Source: Microcaldota archaeon
GTDB taxonomy: Archaea; Micrarchaeota; Micrarchaeia; Anstonellales; J096
Direction: 5' to 3'
DNA: 7,243 bases
NCBI GenBank assembly: GCA_015520875.1
Contig: WAPD01000078.1
Span: 1-7,243 of the forward strand
Below are positions 1-5,414 of the stretch, in pieces. The position numbers and the translations under genes are program-made. The notes under the pieces are model-generated. The model was not told where the DNA came from, ran no database searches, and saw only the letters and a program-made list of their open reading frames with translations. Numbering within the stretch: the stretch's first letter is position 1; every line of letters begins with the position of its first letter.

Positions 1-1
1 C

Positions 2-505
2 TATAGGATCTCTTATGTTGTCCAGGCAATAGCTATAAATGGGAAAGCTCCCAAATATGTTGTTCATAATTTGGAAACAGGTATAACCCTAACATTGGAA
101 TATAGAAATAATGAAAATGTTTTTGAAAGCCCATTGGCAAAAGAATACGAACCTTTGCTTAAAAACATATTGAAATATTTGAAAAAACTTCCTCCAAAGA
201 TCCAGGTTAGTGCCAAAGACTATAAAGAGGCTCCTTTAGGAAAGATTTTCAAAGCAGTGGTGGTTAAAAAACCTGAAATAAGTTTATTGGGATTTTATCC
301 TTTAGAAGGAAACAAAGTCTTGATAATGGAACAAAAAGACAATAAATTAAAGTCAATTGAGATAGCTAGTTATTCTCAACTTGCAGGACTTGATATTAAA
401 AAAGATGGGGAATTAAGGTATATTTATTCAAATGGGAAAGGAAGGTTAATCGCAAGGGTTGTTCCAGCAGAAGAAACACGCATATATTTTAAATCAGAGT
501 ATTAG
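2..505 (+). CDS. Unrecognised protein, 5' end cut by window edge
   Basis: The frame is open from the first complete codon at position 2 to the TAG at 503-505, so 167 residues are visible and the true start lies left of the window. The TTG at 71 could serve as a start, but the open frame runs through it without a break (YVVHNLETG), so I treat it as an internal Leu. The protein is hydrophilic, rich in Lys and Glu, with alternating hydrophobic stretches suggesting beta structure (for example LGFYPLEGNKVLIMEQ and GRLIARVVPAEE). It has no obvious membrane segment, signal peptide, Cys cluster or nucleotide-binding motif. I do not recognise the family. It converges on the PUA gene, and the two stop codons share the TTAG at 502-505. 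Base composition looks like that of the neighbours. Confidence 0.7.
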   Translation, partial: YRISYVVQAIAINGKAPKYVVHNLETGITLTLEYRNNENVFESPLAKEYEPLLKNILKYLKKLPPKIQVSAKDYKEAPLGKIFKAVVVKKPEISLLGFYPLEGNKVLIMEQKDNKLKSIEIASYSQLAGLDIKKDGELRYIYSNGKGRLIARVVPAEETRIYFKSEY

Positions 506-927
506 TTTTTCCCGAAGTTCCAGATTTCATCCCCTTTGACATGGAGCATTTTTAGGATTTTTCCTTTTTCCATCTTCTCAGCTTCTTCAGAATTAACCAG
601 AGCAATTCCAATACCGATAGGAACATCCTCATAATAAACAACAACAGGTTCATTTTTGGAAAAAGGTTCCATCTTAGTTATTCCAGGTCTTAATAAATCA
701 GCTCCTTTAACAAGGAATGCAACGGCTCCTTTATCTACCCATACCTTTGGAAGTGTTTCATAAGAACCTTTTAAGGTGGGCACATAGGTTCCATTGTAAT
801 TAATAAATAAAGGCACATTATCAGAAACGATTAATTCACCTTTCTTTGTTTCATATATAAATGCTTGCTTTCCCTTAATGCCTAGGGATCTTTTTTCTTT
901 GTTAGATAAAGCTCTCTTCAGTTTCAT
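502..927 (-). CDS. PUA-domain RNA-binding protein, archaeal Tma20/MCT-1-like
   Basis: This 141-residue protein has a C-terminal PUA domain at about residues 60-138. Typical PUA features are PKVWVDKGAVAFLVKGADLL (60-79), PGI at 81-83, a VVVYYED strand with PIGIG (103-107), and a closing GKILKMLHVKGDEIW (122-136). The first 59 residues match the small pre-PUA domain of the archaeal COG2016/Tma20 group, relatives of eukaryotic MCTS1, which acts with DENR on 40S subunits in reinitiation and recycling. The archaeal role is inferred to be ribosome- or tRNA-associated and cytoplasmic. The length is slightly below the roughly 150-160 residues I expect for the family. The ATG at 927 is probably leaderless: no Shine-Dalgarno sequence precedes it and a TATA-like box lies 23 nt away. 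It is transcribed divergently from the HAM1-like gene and converges on the left-hand gene with overlapping stops. The PUA fold assignment is firm; the exact subfamily is less certain. Confidence 0.85.
   Translation of the reverse strand: MKLKRALSNKEKRSLGIKGKQAFIYETKKGELIVSDNVPLFINYNGTYVPTLKGSYETLPKVWVDKGAVAFLVKGADLLRPGITKMEPFSKNEPVVVYYEDVPIGIGIALVNSEEAEKMEKGKILKMLHVKGDEIWNFGKN
549..569 (+). terminator. Possible oligo-T terminator cluster for the left-hand gene
   Basis: Three T5 runs (549-553, 558-562, 565-569) follow the plus-strand stop codon within about 65 bases, and a further T5 sits directly after the stop at 506-510. Archaeal RNA polymerase terminates on short U-tracts without needing a hairpin, so these are plausible 3' ends for the left gene. 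The same bases encode Lys-rich residues of the convergent PUA gene, so the T-richness could be coincidental. Confidence 0.3.
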
Positions 928-945
928 AGAATAAGCTCATGATAG

Positions 946-974
946 AAGGGTTTTTAAGGGTTTAAGGTTTTAGG
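946..974 (+). repeat. Short imperfect tandem repeat AAGGGTTT in the divergent promoter
   Basis: The divergent intergenic region contains successive units AAGGGTTTTT, AAGGGTTT, AAGGTTTT and AGG. The units overlap the TATA-like box. They may be duplicated promoter elements, a regulator-binding array, or simple sequence drift. There are only about three copies and they are imperfect. Confidence 0.4.
951..958. promoter_or_regulatory. Shared divergent TATA-like box (TTTTTAAG)
   Basis: The element TTTTTAAG, read CTTAAAAA on the minus strand, resembles the archaeal TATA box. Exactly 23 nt separate it from the ATG at 927 on the left and from the ATG at 982 on the right. That spacing puts the expected start of transcription at or next to each start codon, so both mRNAs would be leaderless. 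This agrees with the lack of a good Shine-Dalgarno sequence at either gene. Purine-rich GAAGGG to its left could be a BRE for the rightward gene; no clear BRE is seen for the leftward one. A second TTTAAGG (961-967) is an alternative box for the leftward gene. Confidence 0.5.
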
Positions 975-981
975 ATAGTGG

Positions 982-2424
982 ATGGAACTTTGGATAGCCA
1001 CCTCTAACAAAGACAAAATAAAGCAATTCCAAGAACATTGTCCCAAGGAATGTTCTCTAAAACAACTTATTGTCCCAGAATATGAAATAAAACACCCCCT
1101 TCCTGAAATAGTATCCCTTTACAAATCCCTCCCCTTGTGGAAGCAAGGGATATATAATGTAATCACAGACGATAGAGCCCTTTTAATAACAAATGGACTT
1201 CCGGGCACAGATATAAAAAGCTTTCTTAAATCTCCAGAGATATTTGATAGATTGTTCCAAGGAAAAACAGGAAAGTTAATATATAGCTTTAGCTTCGTTG
1301 ATAAAGAAGGCATCCATATTTATTCCCACTATCTAAAAATTAAAATAGTTCCACCTTCTAAAGAAACCGGGAACTGGGGAGAGCTGGGTAGGAGATTAGC
1401 AGCTTCACCCTATGAAAAACCCATTTCCCTCTATACAGAAGAGGAAAGAAAACAAGTGGAACAAAGGCTTTCCAAGGAGATATTCCAACCTTTTATTAAC
1501 ATGGCTCTTAAGATAGATTCAGAGTTCAAAAAACGGGACCCTTCGGAAATTAAAAGAATAAATGGCTACTTTTCCAAGATAAAACACGGTATTTTATTAA
1601 AGATAGGTGAATTTTTGGACAATTTAGATAGGGAATTAAATCCCATGTTAATGGGAAAAGTTCTAATGTCAAGTTCCAGATATCCTGTCCAAACTTTCTT
1701 TGACCTAGAGATAAAGGATGGGTTTTATTTAGAGGTTCCATATCCTGATCAAGACATAAAACCGGAAGGTAAGGAACTATTGGAAAAACTAATAGATTAC
1801 CATGAGCAAAAGATGAAAAAAGATAGAATTAAGGAAGAACTAGAAGAGGAACTTGCGAAAAGTCCTGGTAAAATAAAAAGGGAAAATGGAAAAATAATGG
1901 TGGAACGGGAAGATGGAGAAAAGGAAGAACTCTTTTTCCGAGAATATAATGATTACATATTAAAAGAATCACAGATATCTGGGAAAAAGGTATATGCTTT
2001 GATTAACAAGGATGGAATACCTAGGGTTTTTGTTCCAATAATAGATATGAGACCCTATAAAAAATCCCTTTTGCTAAGAGATGGAATAAGAAATGCAGTA
2101 GAGGTCAAAATATATAACACAATGTGGAAAGTTAAAGGAGTATTGCCTTTAATATTCTCAGAACTCTCCAACATTTATGAAACCATTCTCATAAATCATC
2201 AACCTTCTTTCTCTGATGGAACAAACATCTATTCCTTTAATTTCACCCCTTACATAATATATAGAAAAAAGATTTCTAGCTCTGAAAAACCAAAAGGAAT
2301 TCCATTATTACCATCTTTTGATATGATCTACCCAAGCACTAGAACAATCCATGTTAAATGGACCCTGGGGGATTCGAACCCCCGGCCTCTCCCATGCCAA
2401 GGGAGCGATCTACCACTGATCTAA
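982..2424 (+). CDS. Divergent HAM1/ITPase-like domain fused to an unrecognised C-terminal region
   Basis: This 480-residue protein starts at the first ATG after an in-frame TAG (976-978). Residues 1-175 follow the HAM1/RdgB (inosine/xanthosine triphosphate pyrophosphatase) pattern: an opening IATSNKDKIKQF (5-16), PLPEIV (39-44) at the conserved acidic segment, ITDDRALLITNGLPG (61-75) at the usual EDSG...NGFPG site, and a late TEEERKQVEQR (152-162) where family members have TxEEK.xxSHR. Asp64, Glu42 and Lys12 align with conserved residues, but Ser-Gly after the Asp is Arg-Ala, the FGYDP loop is not recognisable (AASPYEKP, 140-147), and SHR reads EQR. Nucleotide hydrolysis is therefore uncertain. 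Residues 176-480 match nothing I know; they include a charged, probably helical stretch (about 263-292). No signal peptide or membrane span is evident. The final 21 residues (from W460) are encoded antisense to tRNA-Ala, and the TAA overlaps the DUF106 stop. The tail may be genuine or may replace a lost C-terminus. Confidence 0.75.
   Translation: MELWIATSNKDKIKQFQEHCPKECSLKQLIVPEYEIKHPLPEIVSLYKSLPLWKQGIYNVITDDRALLITNGLPGTDIKSFLKSPEIFDRLFQGKTGKLIYSFSFVDKEGIHIYSHYLKIKIVPPSKETGNWGELGRRLAASPYEKPISLYTEEERKQVEQRLSKEIFQPFINMALKIDSEFKKRDPSEIKRINGYFSKIKHGILLKIGEFLDNLDRELNPMLMGKVLMSSSRYPVQTFFDLEIKDGFYLEVPYPDQDIKPEGKELLEKLIDYHEQKMKKDRIKEELEEELAKSPGKIKRENGKIMVEREDGEKEELFFREYNDYILKESQISGKKVYALINKDGIPRVFVPIIDMRPYKKSLLLRDGIRNAVEVKIYNTMWKVKGVLPLIFSELSNIYETILINHQPSFSDGTNIYSFNFTPYIIYRKKISSSEKPKGIPLLPSFDMIYPSTRTIHVKWTLGDSNPRPLPCQGSDLPLI
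2265..2295 (-). terminator. Possible oligo-T terminator downstream of tRNA-Ala
   Basis: Read on the minus strand, T4 (2295-2292), T5 (2289-2285) and T6 (2270-2265) runs follow the tRNA 3' end by about 64-94 nt. These are the first clear U-tracts after the tRNA and could end both the tRNA transcript and the spc operon read-through. They lie inside the opposing coding sequence, so composition bias is an alternative explanation. Confidence 0.3.
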
Positions 2425-2430
2425 GGGCCC
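2359..2430 (-). tRNA. tRNA-Ala, anticodon GGC
   Basis: The complete 72-nt cloverleaf folds by eye. The acceptor stem GGGCCCT/AGGGTCC contains the G3:U70 wobble that is the identity element for alanyl-tRNA synthetase. The D stem is GATC/GATC with loop AGTGGTA. The anticodon stem CTCCC/GGGAG carries loop TTGGCAT, giving anticodon GGC. The variable loop is AGGCC, and the T stem GGGGG/CCCCC has loop TTCGAAT. The discriminator base is A and CCA is not encoded (TTTAA follows). There is no intron. Its first ten nucleotides overlap the end of the DUF106 gene, whose TAG stop is tRNA nucleotides 8-10 (U8, A9, G10). The opposite strand is read by the end of the HAM1-like frame. A TATA box about 30 nt upstream suggests its own promoter. 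Confidence 0.97.
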
Positions 2431-3032
2431 TTCTTCTTAATATAATCCCCAATAGTTTTATAAAAGTATTCTATCAAGCCCACAATTATAGATGCCACAA
2501 ACAGATATAGAATAAAAATTCTTTTATAGCCCCATACATATTTCCAAGAGCCTATTGCCACAGGTAAATCAACCTTAGGCTCTCCACATTCATATTTTGT
2601 AACATTAACATTAACTTCCTTAGGAGTGAAAAAAGGGATAAATTCAATAGTTTTCAGTGTGCCGTTTTCATACATATACATATGGCCATTAGAGTCATAT
2701 GCAAGACAATAACTCCCTATCGGAACTTTGGAATATTGAGGAGGATAGATAAAATCTATCATGGCATAAATGGCAAAAAATAACACAAGGGTAAATGTCA
2801 TTGATTTTAACGATTCCTTCATTTGCTTCTGGGAAACATCCATCAATCGCTCTTGCTTTTTCTGAAGCTCTTCTTCAGAAGCATTAATACCAGCCTTTAA
2901 CAAGTCCTTATAAGCCTCCATGTATTCTTTTCTATATTGTTGGAGCTTTTCCCTGCTATAGAAAAAGGGTGCAATGAATTTGTTGGCTAAAACATAAAGA
3001 AAGGCAAAAAGCCAGATTAAACTTGTTTCCAT
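2421..3032 (-). CDS. DUF106 membrane protein, Oxa1/YidC/EMC3 superfamily insertase homologue
   Basis: This 203-residue protein follows the archaeal DUF106 plan. A hydrophobic N-terminal segment (about 4-22) is followed by a charged, probably coiled-coil cytoplasmic region (27-75) with KQMKESLKSM (69-78), a second membrane segment (79-96) and a third (171-190), then a basic tail. DUF106 proteins are archaeal relatives of YidC/Oxa1/EMC3 and are thought to help insert membrane proteins alongside SecY, encoded two genes upstream. Between segments two and three lie about 70 polar residues (97-168), predicted extracytoplasmic, with two Cys (109, 149) and two Asn-X-Thr sequons (N123, N143). The gene overlaps adkA by 16 nt and has only a weak Shine-Dalgarno sequence, so translation is probably coupled. 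Its TAG stop (2423-2421) lies inside the tRNA-Ala gene, and the last three sense codons straddle the tRNA 5' end. Family assignment rests on layout, context and operon position. Confidence 0.85.
   Translation of the reverse strand: METSLIWLFAFLYVLANKFIAPFFYSREKLQQYRKEYMEAYKDLLKAGINASEEELQKKQERLMDVSQKQMKESLKSMTFTLVLFFAIYAMIDFIYPPQYSKVPIGSYCLAYDSNGHMYMYENGTLKTIEFIPFFTPKEVNVNVTKYECGEPKVDLPVAIGSWKYVWGYKRIFILYLFVASIIVGLIEYFYKTIGDYIKKKGP
2456..2466 (-). promoter_or_regulatory. Putative tRNA-Ala promoter (TATA box) inside the DUF106 gene
   Basis: On the minus strand CTTTTATAAAA is a near-consensus archaeal TATA box. Its centre lies about 30 nt upstream of the tRNA 5' end, so transcription would be expected to start only a few bases before tRNA G1. 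It is the best TATA match I noticed in the window. It sits within codons for Tyr-Phe-Tyr-Lys of the third membrane segment and following residues of the DUF106 protein, so codon choice and A+T richness could produce it by chance. The spacing to the tRNA argues for function. Confidence 0.55.
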
Positions 3033-3604
3033 GCCTCTAACAACTCCCTCAATTCCTTGGCTGCTTCTTCCAATTTACCTTCCCTATTCAACACAATCTT
3101 AACCGGAGACCCTATTCTAATGGAACAAGCGGTTAAAACAGCCAAGTTCATCTGATCATGCAATCTTAAATGCAAAATATCTTCTAAATCCCTATAGCGA
3201 GATGTGTCTCTTTTCCTTCTTTCTAAAATCTCTTCATAATCTGTTGTTATGTAAATAAAGCCTTTAATAGCCATCTTTTGTAACATGATATCATGAATTC
3301 CTGGCATAAATCCATAGGTGGTTTTTACAGCAGCATGCGTATCTACCAAAACAATCTTATCAGGATTCTCCTTAGAGATTTCATTTATTTTCTCAACTGC
3401 CAACTCTTGCAAATGTTCTATTTGCTCTGCTGTTAATTTCTTTCTCATCTCATCCCTGTGTTTAATGTTATATTCTACGCTAGCAATCTCCATCATCAAG
3501 CTACCAAAAGATAGAATGATAATCTCTCCGTCCATCTCTGAGCTCACTTTATTGAGCAGGGTCGTTTTACCCGCTCCAGGCAATCCAGTAATTACCAAGA
3601 TCAT
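3017..3604 (-). CDS. adkA: Archaeal-type adenylate kinase
   Basis: The enzyme interconverts ATP + AMP and 2 ADP in the cytosol. It belongs to the archaeal AdkA family, distinct from the bacterial form. The 195 residues start with a P-loop GLPGAGKTT (7-15). They continue with RDEMRK (50-55), VDTHAAVKT with YGFMPG (87-102) at the nucleotide-monophosphate site, an Arg-rich lid ERRKRDTSRYRD (128-139), and a final VKIVLNREG (168-176). Order and length match crenarchaeal and methanogen AdkA. Start and stop overlap by ATGA with secY (3601-3604), and the Shine-Dalgarno sequence GGTGAG sits 5 nt before the ATG, so it should be coupled to secY. Position after secY is usual in the archaeal spc cluster. 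Confidence 0.95.
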   Translation of the reverse strand: MILVITGLPGAGKTTLLNKVSSEMDGEIIILSFGSLMMEIASVEYNIKHRDEMRKKLTAEQIEHLQELAVEKINEISKENPDKIVLVDTHAAVKTTYGFMPGIHDIMLQKMAIKGFIYITTDYEEILERRKRDTSRYRDLEDILHLRLHDQMNLAVLTACSIRIGSPVKIVLNREGKLEEAAKELRELLEAWKQV

Positions 3605-5010
3605 GGTTTCTCACCTAACAAAACAGCCAATTGAGGAGCATAAATCTTTATAGCCTCTCTTATTTGAGGCAACATCCTTTCATAGATTGAAATTGTTAAT
3701 AAAACTCCGGTTCCACTTCCAAGGATGGCAAATGCATCCCCAACACCTGCTATTAATCCAATTATTAAAGAGCTTAATTTAATCAATGGGTCCACATATT
3801 CCACAACCTTTCTTTCCAGTATCCTTGGGTCCCGTCTATAACCTTGGACTTGGACTTGTGGATATTGTTTCAATTGTTGTGCCAAGGATTTACCGTCCTG
3901 TCCCATTGTTTCTGCCCATAGAACACCGAATGCCATAGATGCCAATCCCAATACAATTATATGAATAATCAAGTGCAACCATTCTGGGATACCCAAAATA
4001 GGTGTTTTTCCTGAGAACACTAGATTGATGTAAGCAGGAATGTTGAAATGGTTAATGGGTAATGGGCCTATAATGTAAAATATTTCTCCGATAACCCTTA
4101 ACGCCTGGGACAATGCATCGTCGCCAGGTATTTGGATTAAAGTAAGTCCCAATTGATAAAGCATGATCAAAAATATAGATGCAAAAATCACAGGTATTGT
4201 TGTTAAATAGAAGAATGGCAATTCTATCTTTTTATCCTGTCCCATTATAGCCAATGGAATGGAAACCCTGATGCTCTGAATCCAGGTAATAGCATAGATA
4301 GCCAAGATAGTTGTGATCAAAGGAATGATTTGGACAATTGCTAATTGCAATGCTTCTATTCCACCACCCGAGATAAACTTAGGCAATATTCCCAGATCTT
4401 CGCTAAACAACAGATATAAAGCTCCGGAGATTATAGCATAAGAAACTCCTGCTGCAATAAACAATGATATACCTGAGGTTAAACCATACTTTGTGGAGAT
4501 TTGATCCAGATATATTACAAACAAAGCTCCCAATACGATTTGAAAAGCAACCAAATGCATAGTAATAGGATTGCCTATAAAGGCAGGCGATACTTGAGGA
4601 CCTGTTGCTGTAGGTCCTATTGCAGTAGCGGCATACACATAGGCTTGAACAAGAGCCAACAAAACAGCCACAACGATTTGGGCCTCTGCAAACCGTTTCT
4701 TCTTTTCAGGTGTGTCCAATTTATATTTTATAACACCACCTCCAATTAACAATTGCAATAACAAACTTGCAATAATAATAGGTCCAATACCCAATGTTAA
4801 CAGGGTTCCGGCCCTAGAAGCCACAATAATGCTTAATATATCAACCTGAGCAGAAACATGCTTCACACCAATAACAGTGGTGTGCATCATCAAGAAATAA
4901 ACAATTAAAACTAAGGTTGTCCAGAATATTTTATCCTTTAAGGATAATGCAACCTTAGGAGAGGGAATAGAAGGAAAATAACGATAAAACTTAGCTAGAG
5001 TCTCTATCAC
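3601..5010 (-). CDS. secY: Protein translocase subunit SecY
   Basis: SecY forms the protein-conducting channel in the cytoplasmic membrane (Sec61-alpha in eukaryotes). The 469-residue length fits an archaeal SecY with ten membrane segments. Recognisable blocks are FYRYFPSIPSPKVALSLKDK near the N-terminus, GTLLTLGIGPIIIASLLLQL (68-87) after the plug region, YGLTSGISLFIAAGVS (175-190), IQSIRVSIPLA (244-254), and the cytoplasmic 8/9 loop with WAETMGQDGKSLAQQL (365-380) and QGYRRDPRILER (389-400), the ribosome-contacting side. The last membrane segment contains GSGTGVLLTISI (431-442). The start is GTG at 5010: an in-frame TAA immediately precedes it (5013-5011), so no earlier start exists. The gene overlaps uL15 by 20 nt, the largest coding overlap among the operon genes. 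Confidence 0.97.
   Translation of the reverse strand: MIETLAKFYRYFPSIPSPKVALSLKDKIFWTTLVLIVYFLMMHTTVIGVKHVSAQVDILSIIVASRAGTLLTLGIGPIIIASLLLQLLIGGGVIKYKLDTPEKKKRFAEAQIVVAVLLALVQAYVYAATAIGPTATGPQVSPAFIGNPITMHLVAFQIVLGALFVIYLDQISTKYGLTSGISLFIAAGVSYAIISGALYLLFSEDLGILPKFISGGGIEALQLAIVQIIPLITTILAIYAITWIQSIRVSIPLAIMGQDKKIELPFFYLTTIPVIFASIFLIMLYQLGLTLIQIPGDDALSQALRVIGEIFYIIGPLPINHFNIPAYINLVFSGKTPILGIPEWLHLIIHIIVLGLASMAFGVLWAETMGQDGKSLAQQLKQYPQVQVQGYRRDPRILERKVVEYVDPLIKLSSLIIGLIAGVGDAFAILGSGTGVLLTISIYERMLPQIREAIKIYAPQLAVLLGEKP
3610..3615 (-). promoter_or_regulatory. Ribosome binding site for adkA
   Basis: GGTGAG lies within the last codons of secY, 5 nt before the adkA ATG at 3604. It complements the archaeal 16S rRNA tail and supports this start. 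Confidence 0.8.
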
Positions 5011-5413
5011 TTATTATCACTTTACCTCCAACTTTTTCTATTTTTTCTATTGCCTTTTGGGAAGCGCTCTTTGCCTCCACTATTACAGGAAAGTCTATCC
5101 TTCCTGTTCCAAGGAGCTTACCTTCAAAACTTAATTTATAGTATTCTCCTTCTTTCTCCAATTCATTATTCCTGACCATGTTTACAATGTCATATATATT
5201 TAATGTAACAATTTTCTTTTTCTTCCTGTAAAAACCATGTTTTCCTAGTTGTTCCATTTCATAAGCTGTCACATGTGTCCACTTGTGCTTCCAGCGTCCT
5301 GCTCTTCCAAAACCTCCCCTATTTCCTGAACCTCTTCTGTTTTTAATGTTACCGTGACCAAACCTCCTGCTACCAAGCTTCTTTATTTTCTTTTTCTTAT
5401 GTCTCCTTACCAT
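4991..5413 (-). CDS. rpl15: 50S ribosomal protein uL15 (L15)
   Basis: uL15 is a large-subunit protein that binds 23S rRNA late in assembly. The 140 residues begin with a very basic N-terminus, then the Gly/Arg-rich extension GSRRFGHGNIKNRRGSGNRG (14-33) and FGRAGRWKHKWTH (35-47) typical of archaeal L15. A globular domain follows, with LNIYDI (71-76), LLGTGRI (100-106) and a final VIVEAKSASQKAIEKIEKVG (110-129). The ATG lies one base after the uL30 stop. The 3' end overlaps secY by 20 nt. Order L30-L15-SecY is the conserved archaeal arrangement. Confidence 0.95.
   Translation of the reverse strand: MVRRHKKKKIKKLGSRRFGHGNIKNRRGSGNRGGFGRAGRWKHKWTHVTAYEMEQLGKHGFYRKKKKIVTLNIYDIVNMVRNNELEKEGEYYKLSFEGKLLGTGRIDFPVIVEAKSASQKAIEKIEKVGGKVIISDRDSS
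5016..5020 (-). promoter_or_regulatory. Ribosome binding site deciding the secY GTG start
   Basis: GTGAT, complementary to the AUCAC part of the archaeal anti-Shine-Dalgarno sequence, lies 5 nt before the GTG start, the same spacing as for uS5, uL30 and adkA. A stronger GGAGGT (5029-5024) is 13 nt away and may assist. Both lie inside the end of the uL15 gene. Confidence 0.6.
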
Positions 5414-5414
5414 T

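Noticed and set aside
71..505. TTG at 71 as the start of the left-hand gene
   Set aside because: The frame stays open without a stop to the window edge and upstream codons look like ordinary protein, so the gene is better read as truncated on its 5' side.
1119..1741. Small minus-strand open frames (1119-1313 and 1550-1741) inside the HAM1-like gene
   Set aside because: They lie opposite a long coding frame, resemble no family and have no ribosome binding site or promoter context.
2281..2358. Frameshift near the end of the HAM1-like gene that would hide a normal stop before the tRNA
   Set aside because: Codon use and composition look continuous up to the tRNA and no homopolymer is an obvious indel site. 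Without homologues I cannot show a frameshift, so I kept the frame as read.
2359..2430. tRNA-Ala as the attachment site of an integrated element covering the left part of the window
   Set aside because: tRNA genes are common integration sites, but I see no integrase or mobile-element gene and no second copy of the tRNA 3' end to the left within the window.
3318..3653. Plus-strand open frame opposite adkA
   Set aside because: It is antisense to a well-supported adenylate kinase, and its Ser/Ile-rich translation is typical of the complement of a conserved gene.
4501..4749. Plus-strand open frame opposite secY
   Set aside because: It is antisense to strongly conserved SecY segments, with no family resemblance.
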